Assembly (NCBI GenBank): GCA_964019425.1
Contig: OZ025865.1
Span: 121,001-185,000, forward strand
From: Flectonema sp. DT1601
Taxonomy: Eukaryota; Euglenozoa; Diplonemea; Diplonemida; Diplonemidae
DNA: 64,000 bases
Direction of reading: 5' to 3'
The stretch's first letter is position 1. Each line of letters opens with the position of its first letter. The notes under the pieces were generated by a model, which had not been told where the DNA came from, did not search any database, and saw only the letters and a list, made by a program, of their open reading frames with translations. Below, in pieces: positions 21,050-30,864 of the stretch. The translations under genes were made by a program, and so were the position numbers.

Positions 21050-22336
21050 GTCATGTAGTACCCGTAGTGGGAAGTGATCCAGTTCGATCCCGGGAACCTT
21101 CCGTAGTTTCCTCTGAGGATACCAGCGGCATTCCAAACATCATTCAAACCCGTGTAAATTCTCTTAAACGGAGCCTCGGTTTCCGACAACGCACGCTCCA
21201 CGTCACTACTCGTCTTCGCATTGCGGAGCAACAAAGCACCGTGATCACCGTTAGCCATCATCCAGATGTCAGGGTCAGTGTAACCTGCACGGCCAGTCAG
21301 AATCTGAAGACCGACACCATCGAAGTTCACTTTCTGCTCAGTCTCCAAGTGCTTCATGAGTCTAGTCTCGTTCACGAGTGTCTCCAAACCAACAGTGTAC
21401 GCCAGCGTCTGTGCATAGAAAGTGTCAGCCATGATGGTCTCGTTTCCACCAAAGTACGCAATGTAAGCACCAAGCTCCTCATTCCACATGATGCTCTCAA
21501 ACGATTCTTGGGAAACCTTCGCAGCGTTGTTGTACTTCTCCGCTCCAGCCGTGTCTCCCATGAACACACACAGCTCAGCCATACTTCTCATAGCAAGAAT
21601 GTGGAATACAGCAGAGTAAGAACAGGTTTCGTACTGGTTCAGGCCGAGCACGTCGTAGGTGGTCTGGAGCCTGTGTGGCATGTTATGGAATGTCGAGACA
21701 GAGATCTGCCAGTCAGCGGCCTTCTTCGCAGTTTGAAACCACTCCTTCACAAAGTCTTGGTCGTTGTTCCATCTCAGAAGCTCCAACAAGTAAACAATGT
21801 ACATCGAAGATACGTCAGACATCACTCTTCCACAACCGTGCTCAAAAAATGGATCTATACGGTGTTCACAACCACACGCCAACTGCTCATGGATCATTCC
21901 ATCATGCTTCTGCGCTTTTCCCCATCCGACCATCTTGTTTTTAGTAGATTCAGGGAACAACATGATGTACGGAATGTGACGCTCGCCGTCGTTGTGAACA
22001 GAGTCCATGTTCACACAGTCGTAGGCCTCCCATTGTCTCCAACGTCCGTCGTGGAACCACATCGCAGTCCTCATGTGGTGAAGCTGACCCAACAACATAT
22101 CCGACATCCAAACAGGAAGAGTGCTCTTCAGAAGGGGGTTCTGGATAACAAGCGCATCGAACAACATCCGTCAACCCAGACATCAGCTGCTCAGCAGAGT
22201 CCGTCGCCGAAGTGAAAAACTTCGTGTATTGGTTCCCCAGCATTTGGTTCAAGTAGTTGTGGTTTGGGAAGTAGTACCCAAGGACAATCGTCAAAGTCAC
22301 CGTCTCTCCAGCTGCCACAGTCTCGTTCACGGAAAC
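21050..22336 (-). pseudogene. GH116 pseudogene, both ends missing
   Basis: It corresponds to roughly residues 450-880 of the full-length proteins and is closest to the gene at 35074-37974 (shared KHDGMIHEQLACGCEHRIDPFFEHGC block). A 2-base deletion (GCATCGAACAAC for GCATCGCCAACAAC near 22160) shifts the frame. The C-terminus is lost by a deletion whose breakpoints share GTCAT with 35036 and 35342 of the paralogue. The N-terminal half is replaced at 22336 by the dispersed 6528-type module. Confidence 0.8.
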
Positions 22337-22339
22337 TCA

Positions 22340-22585
22340 CGGCGGTTACAGATAACTCCGGTTGGATCCGTTGCGGGATTGAGACGAAGTATCCTCTGTG
22401 CTTCTCGGTGAGGAATAGTTAGAGGAGGTGAATTAGGAACACGAATGTTCACCGTCTGTACCTTCGGTGTGCGTAGCTTGGATTCCCAAACTTGCTGACG
22501 GTCGATTGCGGAAAGATTTGTTTGCTTAGCAAACTAGTTGTAGAAGTTGGTGACCGCGGTGAAGAGGTCGGCAGTACTTAAAACA
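22340..22585. repeat. Dispersed modules joined to the GH116 pseudogene
   Basis: Part of the 6528/13980 module followed by the ADLFTAVTNFYN module. No intact gene. Confidence 0.5.
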
Positions 22586-22589
22586 TCAG

Positions 22590-22745
22590 AACCTGATGCT
22601 TGGGTGTATTACGAATATCCTGCTTCCTCTCAGCAGCATCATTTCAAACTCTTCTCCTTCCACTGCATATTGTACTACACATTTGATTTGTTCATCACCT
22701 CCGTTCATTACGATCCCGTTTAGCGCGAATGAAAGTATCAATGAC
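22590..22745 (-). pseudogene. PDZ-like mini-gene remnant
   Basis: The minus-strand frame reads NGIVMNGGDEQIKCVVQYAVEGEEFEMMLLRGS then IHPS, matching residues of the 2479-2739 ORF, but the start and first strands are missing. Confidence 0.55.
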
Positions 22746-23170
22746 CATTTGTTGAAAATTAGAGTCCGATGGGAAATTAATTTTTACTTACAAAATGCAA
22801 AAAACACTACCAATCTAGAGAGGAATAGAAACGGTTAAAGCAACTAACAAAAATGCCAGCCAGCTAAAACATGTCAACCGAATGAATCTTCGTCGTAAAG
22901 GCTAGGGGAGTAAAATGAAGAAAACACTACTCGCAGAGTACTTCTTAAATAGTTTTCTAGGAGAGGGTATCAATGAAATGAGAGATATAAAAGACCACCA
23001 AACTACTCAGATTTCTATAGAAAGCATTAGTTGATGTTATTGGAATATCCGAATTCTGTTGGAGTGCTGAAGTTGGAACAGTCGATGGATTTTGAAAATT
23101 GTTGTCTAGTCGGGCCATTCATTAGCTCCGACATTTGTTGCTGCATTTATCCCTGTCGTTCAAGCAGCCT

Positions 23171-23312
23171 AAGCGTCCTTTTCCGCTGCCTGAGACGTTG
23201 CTTTCAACTGCGGTGTTAGATGGTCTTTAATTAAGTCAGAGACTTGCTGCCGCATCCTTTCTTGCTGAGCCACTTATTTGTTAATGCGGTCCTCCTCGAG
23301 TTCTTCGGTGAC
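23171..23312 (-). pseudogene. Decayed coiled-coil-like ORF fragment, second copy
   Basis: Same reading and same internal TAA stops as 14868-15006, with small differences (TEELEEDRINK, KDHLTPQ). Confidence 0.45.
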
Positions 23313-23605
23313 AAATAGTTAGAGGAGGTGAATTAGGAACACGAATGTTCACCGTCTGTACCTTTGGTGTGCGTAGCTTGGATTCCCAAACTTGCTGACG
23401 GTCGATTGCGGAAAGATTTGTTTGCTTAGCAAACTAGTTGTAGAAGTTGGTGACCGCGGTGAAGAGGTCGGCAGTACTTAAAACATCAGAACCTGAAGTT
23501 TCTGGAGTCTCAAAGGAACTAATAAACTTCTCTCTGTACTATAAAACAAGACAGTGGATAAGCGATGATTAGGTGAGACTCGCGGGACCAAGTCTTCGGA
23601 CCGTC

Positions 23606-24289
23606 TTACACACGGGCAGCGAAGAAGGCGTGCTTTTGCTTCGGAAGTTTCACAGAACCAGCAGGATTGTTGTTCTCAACAGTCCACGCAGTGAGAGTTC
23701 CGTCGGCACGAAGTTCGATCGTACCCGTGGCGAGACCTCCCAAAGGAGGAGCAGACCACACTCCGACAGCAGGGTGCGCATCGTCCTCACCGTAAGACAT
23801 TCTCACAACACGAGAAGACAACTGAAGGGTCGAGGTGATCTCAGCAGGAATTCCATTCTTAAGGTAGCAGCAATTACTTCCTTTAGAACAACCACCCAGG
23901 GCTGTTATAGCCTCGGTGTAAACCCAAGCCCGACAAGATACGTTTCCGTGACAGGCTGTGTCGCAGTCATCCTGAGTTGCCACAGCAACCTGCGACAAAT
24001 CATATCCAGGCAAGTCAACTCCCTGCTTGATGGCATTTGGTTTCCACTCATTCACTCTGTCGGAGTACACCTGCGGGTAAGAGCTGCCTCCAGCCCAAGC
24101 AAACTCAGCCCTCGTAATGTTTTCAGGTTCTAAATCTATAGCTTCTTGCATGACGATAGCCGTACCACTGGTGTTCTTCCAAATACCAACATTCATGAAT
24201 GTTGTTGATTGCAGAAGCTGAGACAAGTCTGCTGCTGCGACTTCAGAAAGTCCCAAAGTTAGAGAAGCGAAAACTGAATACAGTTTCAT
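23606..24289 (-). CDS. Truncated GH116-family protein, second copy (227 aa)
   Basis: Lies exactly 8306 bases from the 15300-15983 copy and has the same TAA at the RV(Q) position, so truncation preceded the duplication of the 14.4-16.2 kb block. Signal peptide, PAN module and the opening of the GH116 beta domain are intact. Minor differences (GVWSAPP, EITSTLQ) distinguish it. It could be a secreted PAN protein or a pseudogene. Confidence 0.65.
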   Translation of the reverse strand: MKLYSVFASLTLGLSEVAAADLSQLLQSTTFMNVGIWKNTSGTAIVMQEAIDLEPENITRAEFAWAGGSSYPQVYSDRVNEWKPNAIKQGVDLPGYDLSQVAVATQDDCDTACHGNVSCRAWVYTEAITALGGCSKGSNCCYLKNGIPAEITSTLQLSSRVVRMSYGEDDAHPAVGVWSAPPLGGLATGTIELRADGTLTAWTVENNNPAGSVKLPKQKHAFFAARV

Positions 24290-24509
24290 CTTGTGAATTA
24301 GCTGGGTGGAAAGTGTACGTTAGGAAAGTTTCACTACGTGGATACAAAGGTATAAAGGAGAGCCTGCGAGAGCAGTTAACAAACACGCGAGCTGCAGATA
24401 ATGTGAGTGGAAGAGAGGCAAATAAAAGAAATACGTAAAGGAAATACGTGATGGAGGAAGTGAGAACAGCCTTATTTTGCTGCCAAGGGGCCTCTCGAAA
24501 CATAACAAA

Positions 24510-25600
24510 AATAAAAAGATCTGTCGCAGTAAGAAAACTAAGGATTCTTAAACCTCGTATAGTCTCTAGCTGCCTTCAGATAAGAGTTTTTGATTATAAA
24601 AATAATCAAATGAATCTTAAATAATAACAAAAAGGTGTTTAAGACGGAAGATTAAATCTCAAATACAACAATACGTTCTACGATAACTGAAATATTTCCT
24701 TGACCCGTCAGTTCGACAGCATAAGGTCGGTGTTTACAACTTGCGAAAGATGCCATCAAAGCAAGTTTGAAATAAACGAAATGCCATCAATCAAACTAAA
24801 GATACACAAAAAACCTAATCAACCAATCATGACTTATGAATAATAAGTGATCCTGCTTAAGATATTATTACCAACAGTTCAGATAATTTTGAAAGTCTTC
24901 CGTCTTAACCACCAAATGAAACGTTTAATTGTCTTGACTGCAATTTACGGGGATGTAAAAACCCGCCAGCAACCAGCCAAAAGGAAAATAGCGAGGCGAT
25001 CGAATTACGCAACTCGCCCGGCTTCTCAAATTTCACAGCGTCGAAATGGCTTCTTCACTTCCTATTACAGAACCTCTGAATGAAGATGAGAAACGTATAA
25101 AAAAAAGAACCAGACAGCAAACCTCTTTCAACGAGTACAAACTGTGGTGGTATTGAAGAATTAAAATAACGTTGATAAAGAAAATGATAAAGAAAGATGG
25201 CTGGTTAAACATTCCATGCGAACAGAAGAAGCCTTGTCTTCGAAATAAAACAAAAACTGGGTTTACGACAGGAGAAATAAATATCAACTGCCCTCTAACC
25301 TCATTCAAATGAAACATTCTTTTTATGAAATAAAAGAATGCCAAAGGACACTTCGTTACTTTCGAATACAAGACTTCTCCCAAAAAGGAACAGGAATGCC
25401 ATCAACACAGTTAGTTACCATCTTTCAATAATAACAAACAAACAGAAAAAAAGACAACGAACCACTTGTACTGGCGGACGTCGTTACACAGAAGAAAGTT
25501 GGAAATCAACTCAATATTAACATTCAACAAGTCACAAATCAATTATATCATAAATGAAGTTCAAAGAACACATCTCATCACTGCATCATATCTCTGCACT
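24510..25600. other. Intergenic, no gene recognised
   Basis: 24585-24670 repeats 16205-16285. The remainder (24680-25560) is unique in the window, AT-rich, with only short frames and no recognisable domain. Confidence 0.5.
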
Positions 25601-25603
25601 TCC

Positions 25604-28507
25604 TCACCAGGCAACCGAAACACAGTTCGGAGCAGAAAGGGTCGCCTTCGGAGCAGACTTACCATTCACTGTGATCGTAACATCAGAGAGGGTTCCCGCA
25701 GTGAGGCAAAGCTTCCACTGCTTCTGGTCGTTGCTGAGCTCACCAACAACACCCGGAATGAACACAGGCAGAGAGTACTCTTCATTGGTCGCGTACGCAG
25801 GGTCGAACGAAACAATTCCCTCAGGAAGGTTCACAACCTGCTTCGTCATCGCCAACAAGGTGTGCCAAAGAGTCATGTAGTACCCGTAGTGGGAAGTGAT
25901 AAAGTTCGATCCCGGAAACCTTCCGTAGTTTCCTCTGAGGACACCAGCGGCATTCCAAACATCATTCAAACCAGTGCGGATTCTCTTGAACGGAGTCTCA
26001 GTTTCCGACAACGCGCGCTCCACGTCACTGCTCGTCTTCGCATTGCGGAGCAACAGAGCACCGTGATCACCGTTAGCCATCATCCAGATGTCAGGGTCAG
26101 TGTGACCTGCACGGCCAGTCAGAATCTGAAGACCGACACCATCGAAGTTCACCTTCTGCTCAGTCTCCAAGTGCTTCAAGAGTCTAGTCTCGTTCACGAG
26201 TGTCTCCAAACCAACAGTGTACGCCAGCGTCTGTGCATAGAAAGTGTCAGCCATGATGGTCTCGTTTCCACCAAAGTACGCAATGTAAGCACCAAGCTCC
26301 TCATTCCACATGATGCTCTCAAACGATTCCTGGGAAACCTTCGCAGCGTTGTTGTACTTCTCCGCTCCAGCCGTGTCTCCCATGAACACACACAGCTCAG
26401 CCATACTTCTCATAGCAAGAATGTGGAATACAGCAGAGTAAGAACAGGTTTCGTACTGGTTCAGGCCGAGCACGTCGTAAGTAGTCTGCAACTTGTACGG
26501 CATGTTGTGGAATGTCGAGACAGAGATCTGCCAGTCAGCGGCCCTCTTCGCAGTTTGAAACCACTCCTTCACAAAGTCTTGGTCGTTGTTCCATCTCAGA
26601 AGCTCCAACAAGTAAACAATGTACATCGAAGATACGTCAGACATCACTCTTCCACAACCGTGCTCGAATTGAGAGTCAATTGCACCTTTGCAACCACACG
26701 CCAACTGCTCATTGATCATTCCATTCGAATTCTGCGCTTTTCCCCATCCGACCATCTTGCTCTTTGTTGATTCAGGGAACAACATGATGTACGGAATGTG
26801 ACGCTCACCATCGTTGTGAACAGAGTCCATGTTCACACAGTCGTAGGCCTCCCATTGTCTCCAACGTCCGTCGTGGAACCACATCGCAGTCCTCATGTGG
26901 TGAAGCTGACCAATCAACATATCCGACATCCAAACAGGAAGAGTGCTCTTCAGAAGGGGGTTCTGGATAGCAAGCGCATCGCCAACAACATCCGTCAACT
27001 CAGACATCAGCTGCTCAGCAGAGTCCTTTGCTGAAGTGAAAAACTTCGTGTATTGGTTCCCCAGCATTTGGTTCAAGTAGTTGTGGTTTGGGAAGTAGTA
27101 CCCAAGGACAATCGTCAAAGTCACCGTCTCTCCAGCTGCCACAGTCTCGTTCACGGAAAGCGAGATCGAGTCGTCCAACGCAACAGTGTTGTCGAGGAAC
27201 CCGTCAGCGGAAAACTGTCCAAACGATTTCTTCGAACCGCTTCCCATCGTCACCTTCCCTCCAGTACCGCACAACGTGTATCCTCCAGACATCGCGGCGT
27301 TGCCTCTCTTGTCCAGACCGACACACTGCGGGCTCTTCTTCGACACAGTCACAGGAGTCCCGCTGTTCACTCCGTCCATGAATGCGTAGTACGGCATCTC
27401 CTTGATCAACGAACAAGTGTTCTTAACCAACTTCCAACTACCACACGCAGCATCGGCAGTGCACTTCGACATGCAAGCAACCTCAGAACCGGTGCTGAAG
27501 GTCGACAACACCGTACCGTCCCTGTTGATGTTCTCGTTGTACGTCGGCAAGTTGAAAAGAGAAGCCACGTTCACAGACTTCGAACCCTTGTTGGTGAACA
27601 CCATCGAGAAGGCAATCGCAGGGTGGTGCGACTTGGTCATGTTGCCAGCAGACAAACGACCGTATCCGAACAAGGAAATGTCGACGTTCGGCTGTGCGGC
27701 ATCCTTCACCTGCAGGCGGGTCATCGGTGGTGAACCCCCGAAGTGCATCTCCGACACTCCCGATCCGGAAACGGCTCCCTCAGGTTGTGTCTGAAGGACG
27801 CGGGACCAAGTCTTCGGACCGTCTTGCACACGGGCAGCGAAGAAGGCGTGCTTTTGCTTCGGAAGTTTCACAGAACCAGCAGGATTGTTGTTCTCAACAG
27901 TCCACGCAGTGAGAGTTCCGTCGGCACGAAGTTCGATCGTACCCGTGGCGAGACCTCCCAAAGGCGGACCAGACCGCACTCCGACAGCAGGGTGCGCATC
28001 GTCCTCACCGTAAGACATTCTCACAACACGAGAGGACAACTGAAGAGTTGTGCTGCTCTCAGCAGGAATTCCATTCTTAAGGTAGCAGCAATTACTTCCT
28101 TTAGAACAACCACCCATGGCTGTTATAGCCTCGGTGTAAACCCAAGCCCGACAAGATACGTTTTCGTGGCAGGCTGTGTCGCAGTCATCCTGAGTTGCCA
28201 CAGCAACCTGCGACAAATCATATCCAGGCAAGTCAACTCCCTGCTTGATGGCATTTGGTTTCCACTCATTCACTCTGTCGGAGTACACCTGCGGGTAAGA
28301 GCTGCCTCCAGCCCAAGCAAACTCAGCCCTCGTAATGTTTTCAGGTTCTAAATCTAGAGCTTCTTGCATGACGATAGCCGTACCACTGGTGTTCTTCCAA
28401 ATACCAACATTCATGAATGTTGTTGATTGCAGAAGCTGAGACAAGTCTGCTGCTGCGACTTCAGAAAGTCCCAAAGTTAGAGAAGCGAAAACTGAATACA
28501 GTTTCAT
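25604..28507 (-). CDS. GH116-family glycosidase-like secreted protein with PAN domains (967 aa)
   Basis: Same architecture as 17491-20397. The N-terminus is of the other subtype (MKLYSVFASLTLGLSEVAAA, ITRAEFAWAGGSSYPQVYSDR), shared with the copies at 1-402, 15300 and 23606. It is a mosaic: the beta domain and the KGAIDSQFEHGC patch match the 17491 gene, while GLNQYETCSY and FDGVGLQILTGRAG match the 21050 pseudogene. This argues for ectopic gene conversion. Conserved catalytic-domain motifs (WEAYDCVN, TTYDVLG, MADTFYAQ, NLPEGIVSFDP) are present. Ends at TGA. Confidence 0.8.
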   Translation of the reverse strand: MKLYSVFASLTLGLSEVAAADLSQLLQSTTFMNVGIWKNTSGTAIVMQEALDLEPENITRAEFAWAGGSSYPQVYSDRVNEWKPNAIKQGVDLPGYDLSQVAVATQDDCDTACHENVSCRAWVYTEAITAMGGCSKGSNCCYLKNGIPAESSTTLQLSSRVVRMSYGEDDAHPAVGVRSGPPLGGLATGTIELRADGTLTAWTVENNNPAGSVKLPKQKHAFFAARVQDGPKTWSRVLQTQPEGAVSGSGVSEMHFGGSPPMTRLQVKDAAQPNVDISLFGYGRLSAGNMTKSHHPAIAFSMVFTNKGSKSVNVASLFNLPTYNENINRDGTVLSTFSTGSEVACMSKCTADAACGSWKLVKNTCSLIKEMPYYAFMDGVNSGTPVTVSKKSPQCVGLDKRGNAAMSGGYTLCGTGGKVTMGSGSKKSFGQFSADGFLDNTVALDDSISLSVNETVAAGETVTLTIVLGYYFPNHNYLNQMLGNQYTKFFTSAKDSAEQLMSELTDVVGDALAIQNPLLKSTLPVWMSDMLIGQLHHMRTAMWFHDGRWRQWEAYDCVNMDSVHNDGERHIPYIMLFPESTKSKMVGWGKAQNSNGMINEQLACGCKGAIDSQFEHGCGRVMSDVSSMYIVYLLELLRWNNDQDFVKEWFQTAKRAADWQISVSTFHNMPYKLQTTYDVLGLNQYETCSYSAVFHILAMRSMAELCVFMGDTAGAEKYNNAAKVSQESFESIMWNEELGAYIAYFGGNETIMADTFYAQTLAYTVGLETLVNETRLLKHLETEQKVNFDGVGLQILTGRAGHTDPDIWMMANGDHGALLLRNAKTSSDVERALSETETPFKRIRTGLNDVWNAAGVLRGNYGRFPGSNFITSHYGYYMTLWHTLLAMTKQVVNLPEGIVSFDPAYATNEEYSLPVFIPGVVGELSNDQKQWKLCLTAGTLSDVTITVNGKSAPKATLSAPNCVSVAW

Positions 28508-28519
28508 CTTGTGAATTAG

Positions 28520-29450
28520 CTGGGTGGTAGGTATACATTAGGAAAATTTCACTACGCTAATATAAATAGGAAAACTAATCATGACCTATTATAAAAGCTA
28601 CTGTTGATCCTAATCGTAAATATATTGTCAGCAACACAGTAGAAAAACGACCTGGAGAAAATAGTTAGCAAAGTTCAGATATGATTACTAGCATAGAGGA
28701 GTTTTGACTAAGAAGGATCAATACCCTGATATCCATATAAGAAGACATAATTTGTATTCCAAGGATAAAGCTTTACACGGATTACATACTTCAATACTTT
28801 TAACTGAGCCTTTGATCTTGTTTGGAAATTTCTGAGGAGGTGAAGTATTATGAGGGTTATAGAACCACTTGCATAGGGCCTAGACGCTGTTAATCTGTAA
28901 TCAGAAAACCACACACAAACGTTTTTTTAGATTTTTCTTAGTCACTGAGACCGATTTAATCTAAATATGATTTAGTTTCAGCGATGCAACAAGAGAAACG
29001 GAAAAGGGAGAAAAAAAATAACACGGAAGGGGAAAAAAAAAAAAAAAAACGGAGAATCGGAACTATGATCTATCAGGTCAATTATATTTCCTTAAATGAA
29101 AATAAATAAAAAAAACCGAAGCCGTTCACCGCTAATTGTCCCAAGCATTAATAGTCGTAAACGGACTATCGAAGGCTTTGAAAAAAAGAAGTACCACAAG
29201 GATTGGTTAACACGAATATTAATACCAGTCTGTAAAAATATAGAACGAGAGGTAGCTTAGAATAAGAACTTTCGTAAAATATAAAACAGAAGTAGAATAC
29301 CATCTTCGTGAGCGCATCATTTTTTTTTTTTTTTTTTTTTCTTCTTCTTGTGGTGCAGTTTCAAACAGAAAAATGGAATAGGTACGTCAGGTAGGGTTTA
29401 CTTTGCAAGAAATGCAAATAAAAAAAAACAAAAAATAAAATAAAAATAAA
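28520..29450. other. Intergenic with a diverged dispersed repeat
   Basis: 28936-29091 (GTCACTGAGACCGATTTAATC...GATCTATCAGGTCAATTA) is related to 53915-54066. The rest shows no gene. Long A and T runs occur at 29032-29050 and 29321-29340. Confidence 0.5.
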
Positions 29451-30591
29451 AATAAAGTTGTTTAGTATTTTTCATGTTGCTCGTAACTTCAATTAAAGTA
29501 AACACAAAACTACATAATAATAATAACAACAGGTATGCTATTTAAGAGGGCTGGGAAAGCAGCAAACAAACACGTAAGCTACAGATAAAGTGAGCGGAAG
29601 AATCAAAAAGAAATACGTGAAGGAGGAAAGTGAGGACAAGATTTTTCTTTTGCTGCTAAGGTTCCTTTTTTTCGAGAAATAGAAATATCACTGTCGACAG
29701 TAAAGACAAACTCAGGATTTTAAAACCCCAGCGATAAGTTTTTTTTTTTTTTTATAGCTGCCTTCAGATAATATATAACACTACTTCACTACCTGACCAT
29801 GCACAATTCTTGTATAAAGGGGTAACTTAATACAGAGTTATCAAGCCAGCAAACAGGGGAGAACAGAGCAATATCCAAACAACAGCACACTGGTCGAACA
29901 TTTTTGACTAACAAAAAGTATCAGTTATGCTATTGTCTAGAAAAAAAAAAAAAACCAACTCACCCTTAAGAAAAAAAAAAAAAAATAAAATAAAATAAAG
30001 TACTAGTGTTGTCGGTGATATCGACGACAACAAACAAAAACTCGATTTGACTTTAAATATCAATATAACTGATACAAAAAAGCTTTTTAAAAAGAGATTA
30101 AGCAAGAACAAACAAAAAAAAGGAAAGAATTATAATTTACAATTTTGACAAGACGTGAGAAGATGTTTGATCACTGTGAGAGACAGACCACTCCACGATA
30201 GATTCACAACAATAACCAGTCATGAACTCAGACACATTATATATATATGTCAAACAAATGGAGTAACAACTACCTCAAAGGAATCAATGATGGTTTTCAT
30301 CGTTCATTTGAGATCCCATTTATTTCAAAACAATTTCAACAAGCATTTATATGCTTCGTAACTTTTCTGGGATGTAATCAACTAGCAGACAAAATTACTA
30401 TCACGAAAAAATCAGTAAAAATCTCAATCCTACAATGAGAGAGAGGGGGGAAAATGAATTTTTTTTTTGACAATTTGCAAAATAACAAAGTAGTAAAACA
30501 AAACAAAAAATTTAATATCAAGGTGCTTTTTTTTTGACTTTAAAAATAAATATTTGTAGTTTTGTTAATTAATTCTACTAATCAAAATTAT

Positions 30592-30633
<42 letters not shown>

Positions 30634-30860
30634 AAAGAGGAGAGAAAAAAAAGAATAACGTTTGCAATAATAACATAACAGGAAAGCGAACGCCGCAACA
30701 GACGCTGAAAGCGAACATTACAGGATTGCCAAACACAGAGAGGGGTAGCAACACAATCAAAACTCCTTGAGTCAGTAACTATCATTTCGATACCTTATTC
30801 GTTCTCATTCGAATGACGAATAGTTATTTCTCCAAATGACAACTACTTAATACTCACAAG
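29451..30860. other. Duplicated intergenic DNA with a 200-base insertion and A38 tract
   Basis: Duplicate of 16310-17490. About 200 bases at 30168-30360 (TGATCACTGTGAGAGACAG...) are absent from the other copy. A run of about 38 A lies at 30593-30630. No convincing gene. Confidence 0.55.
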
Positions 30861-30864
30861 ACAC

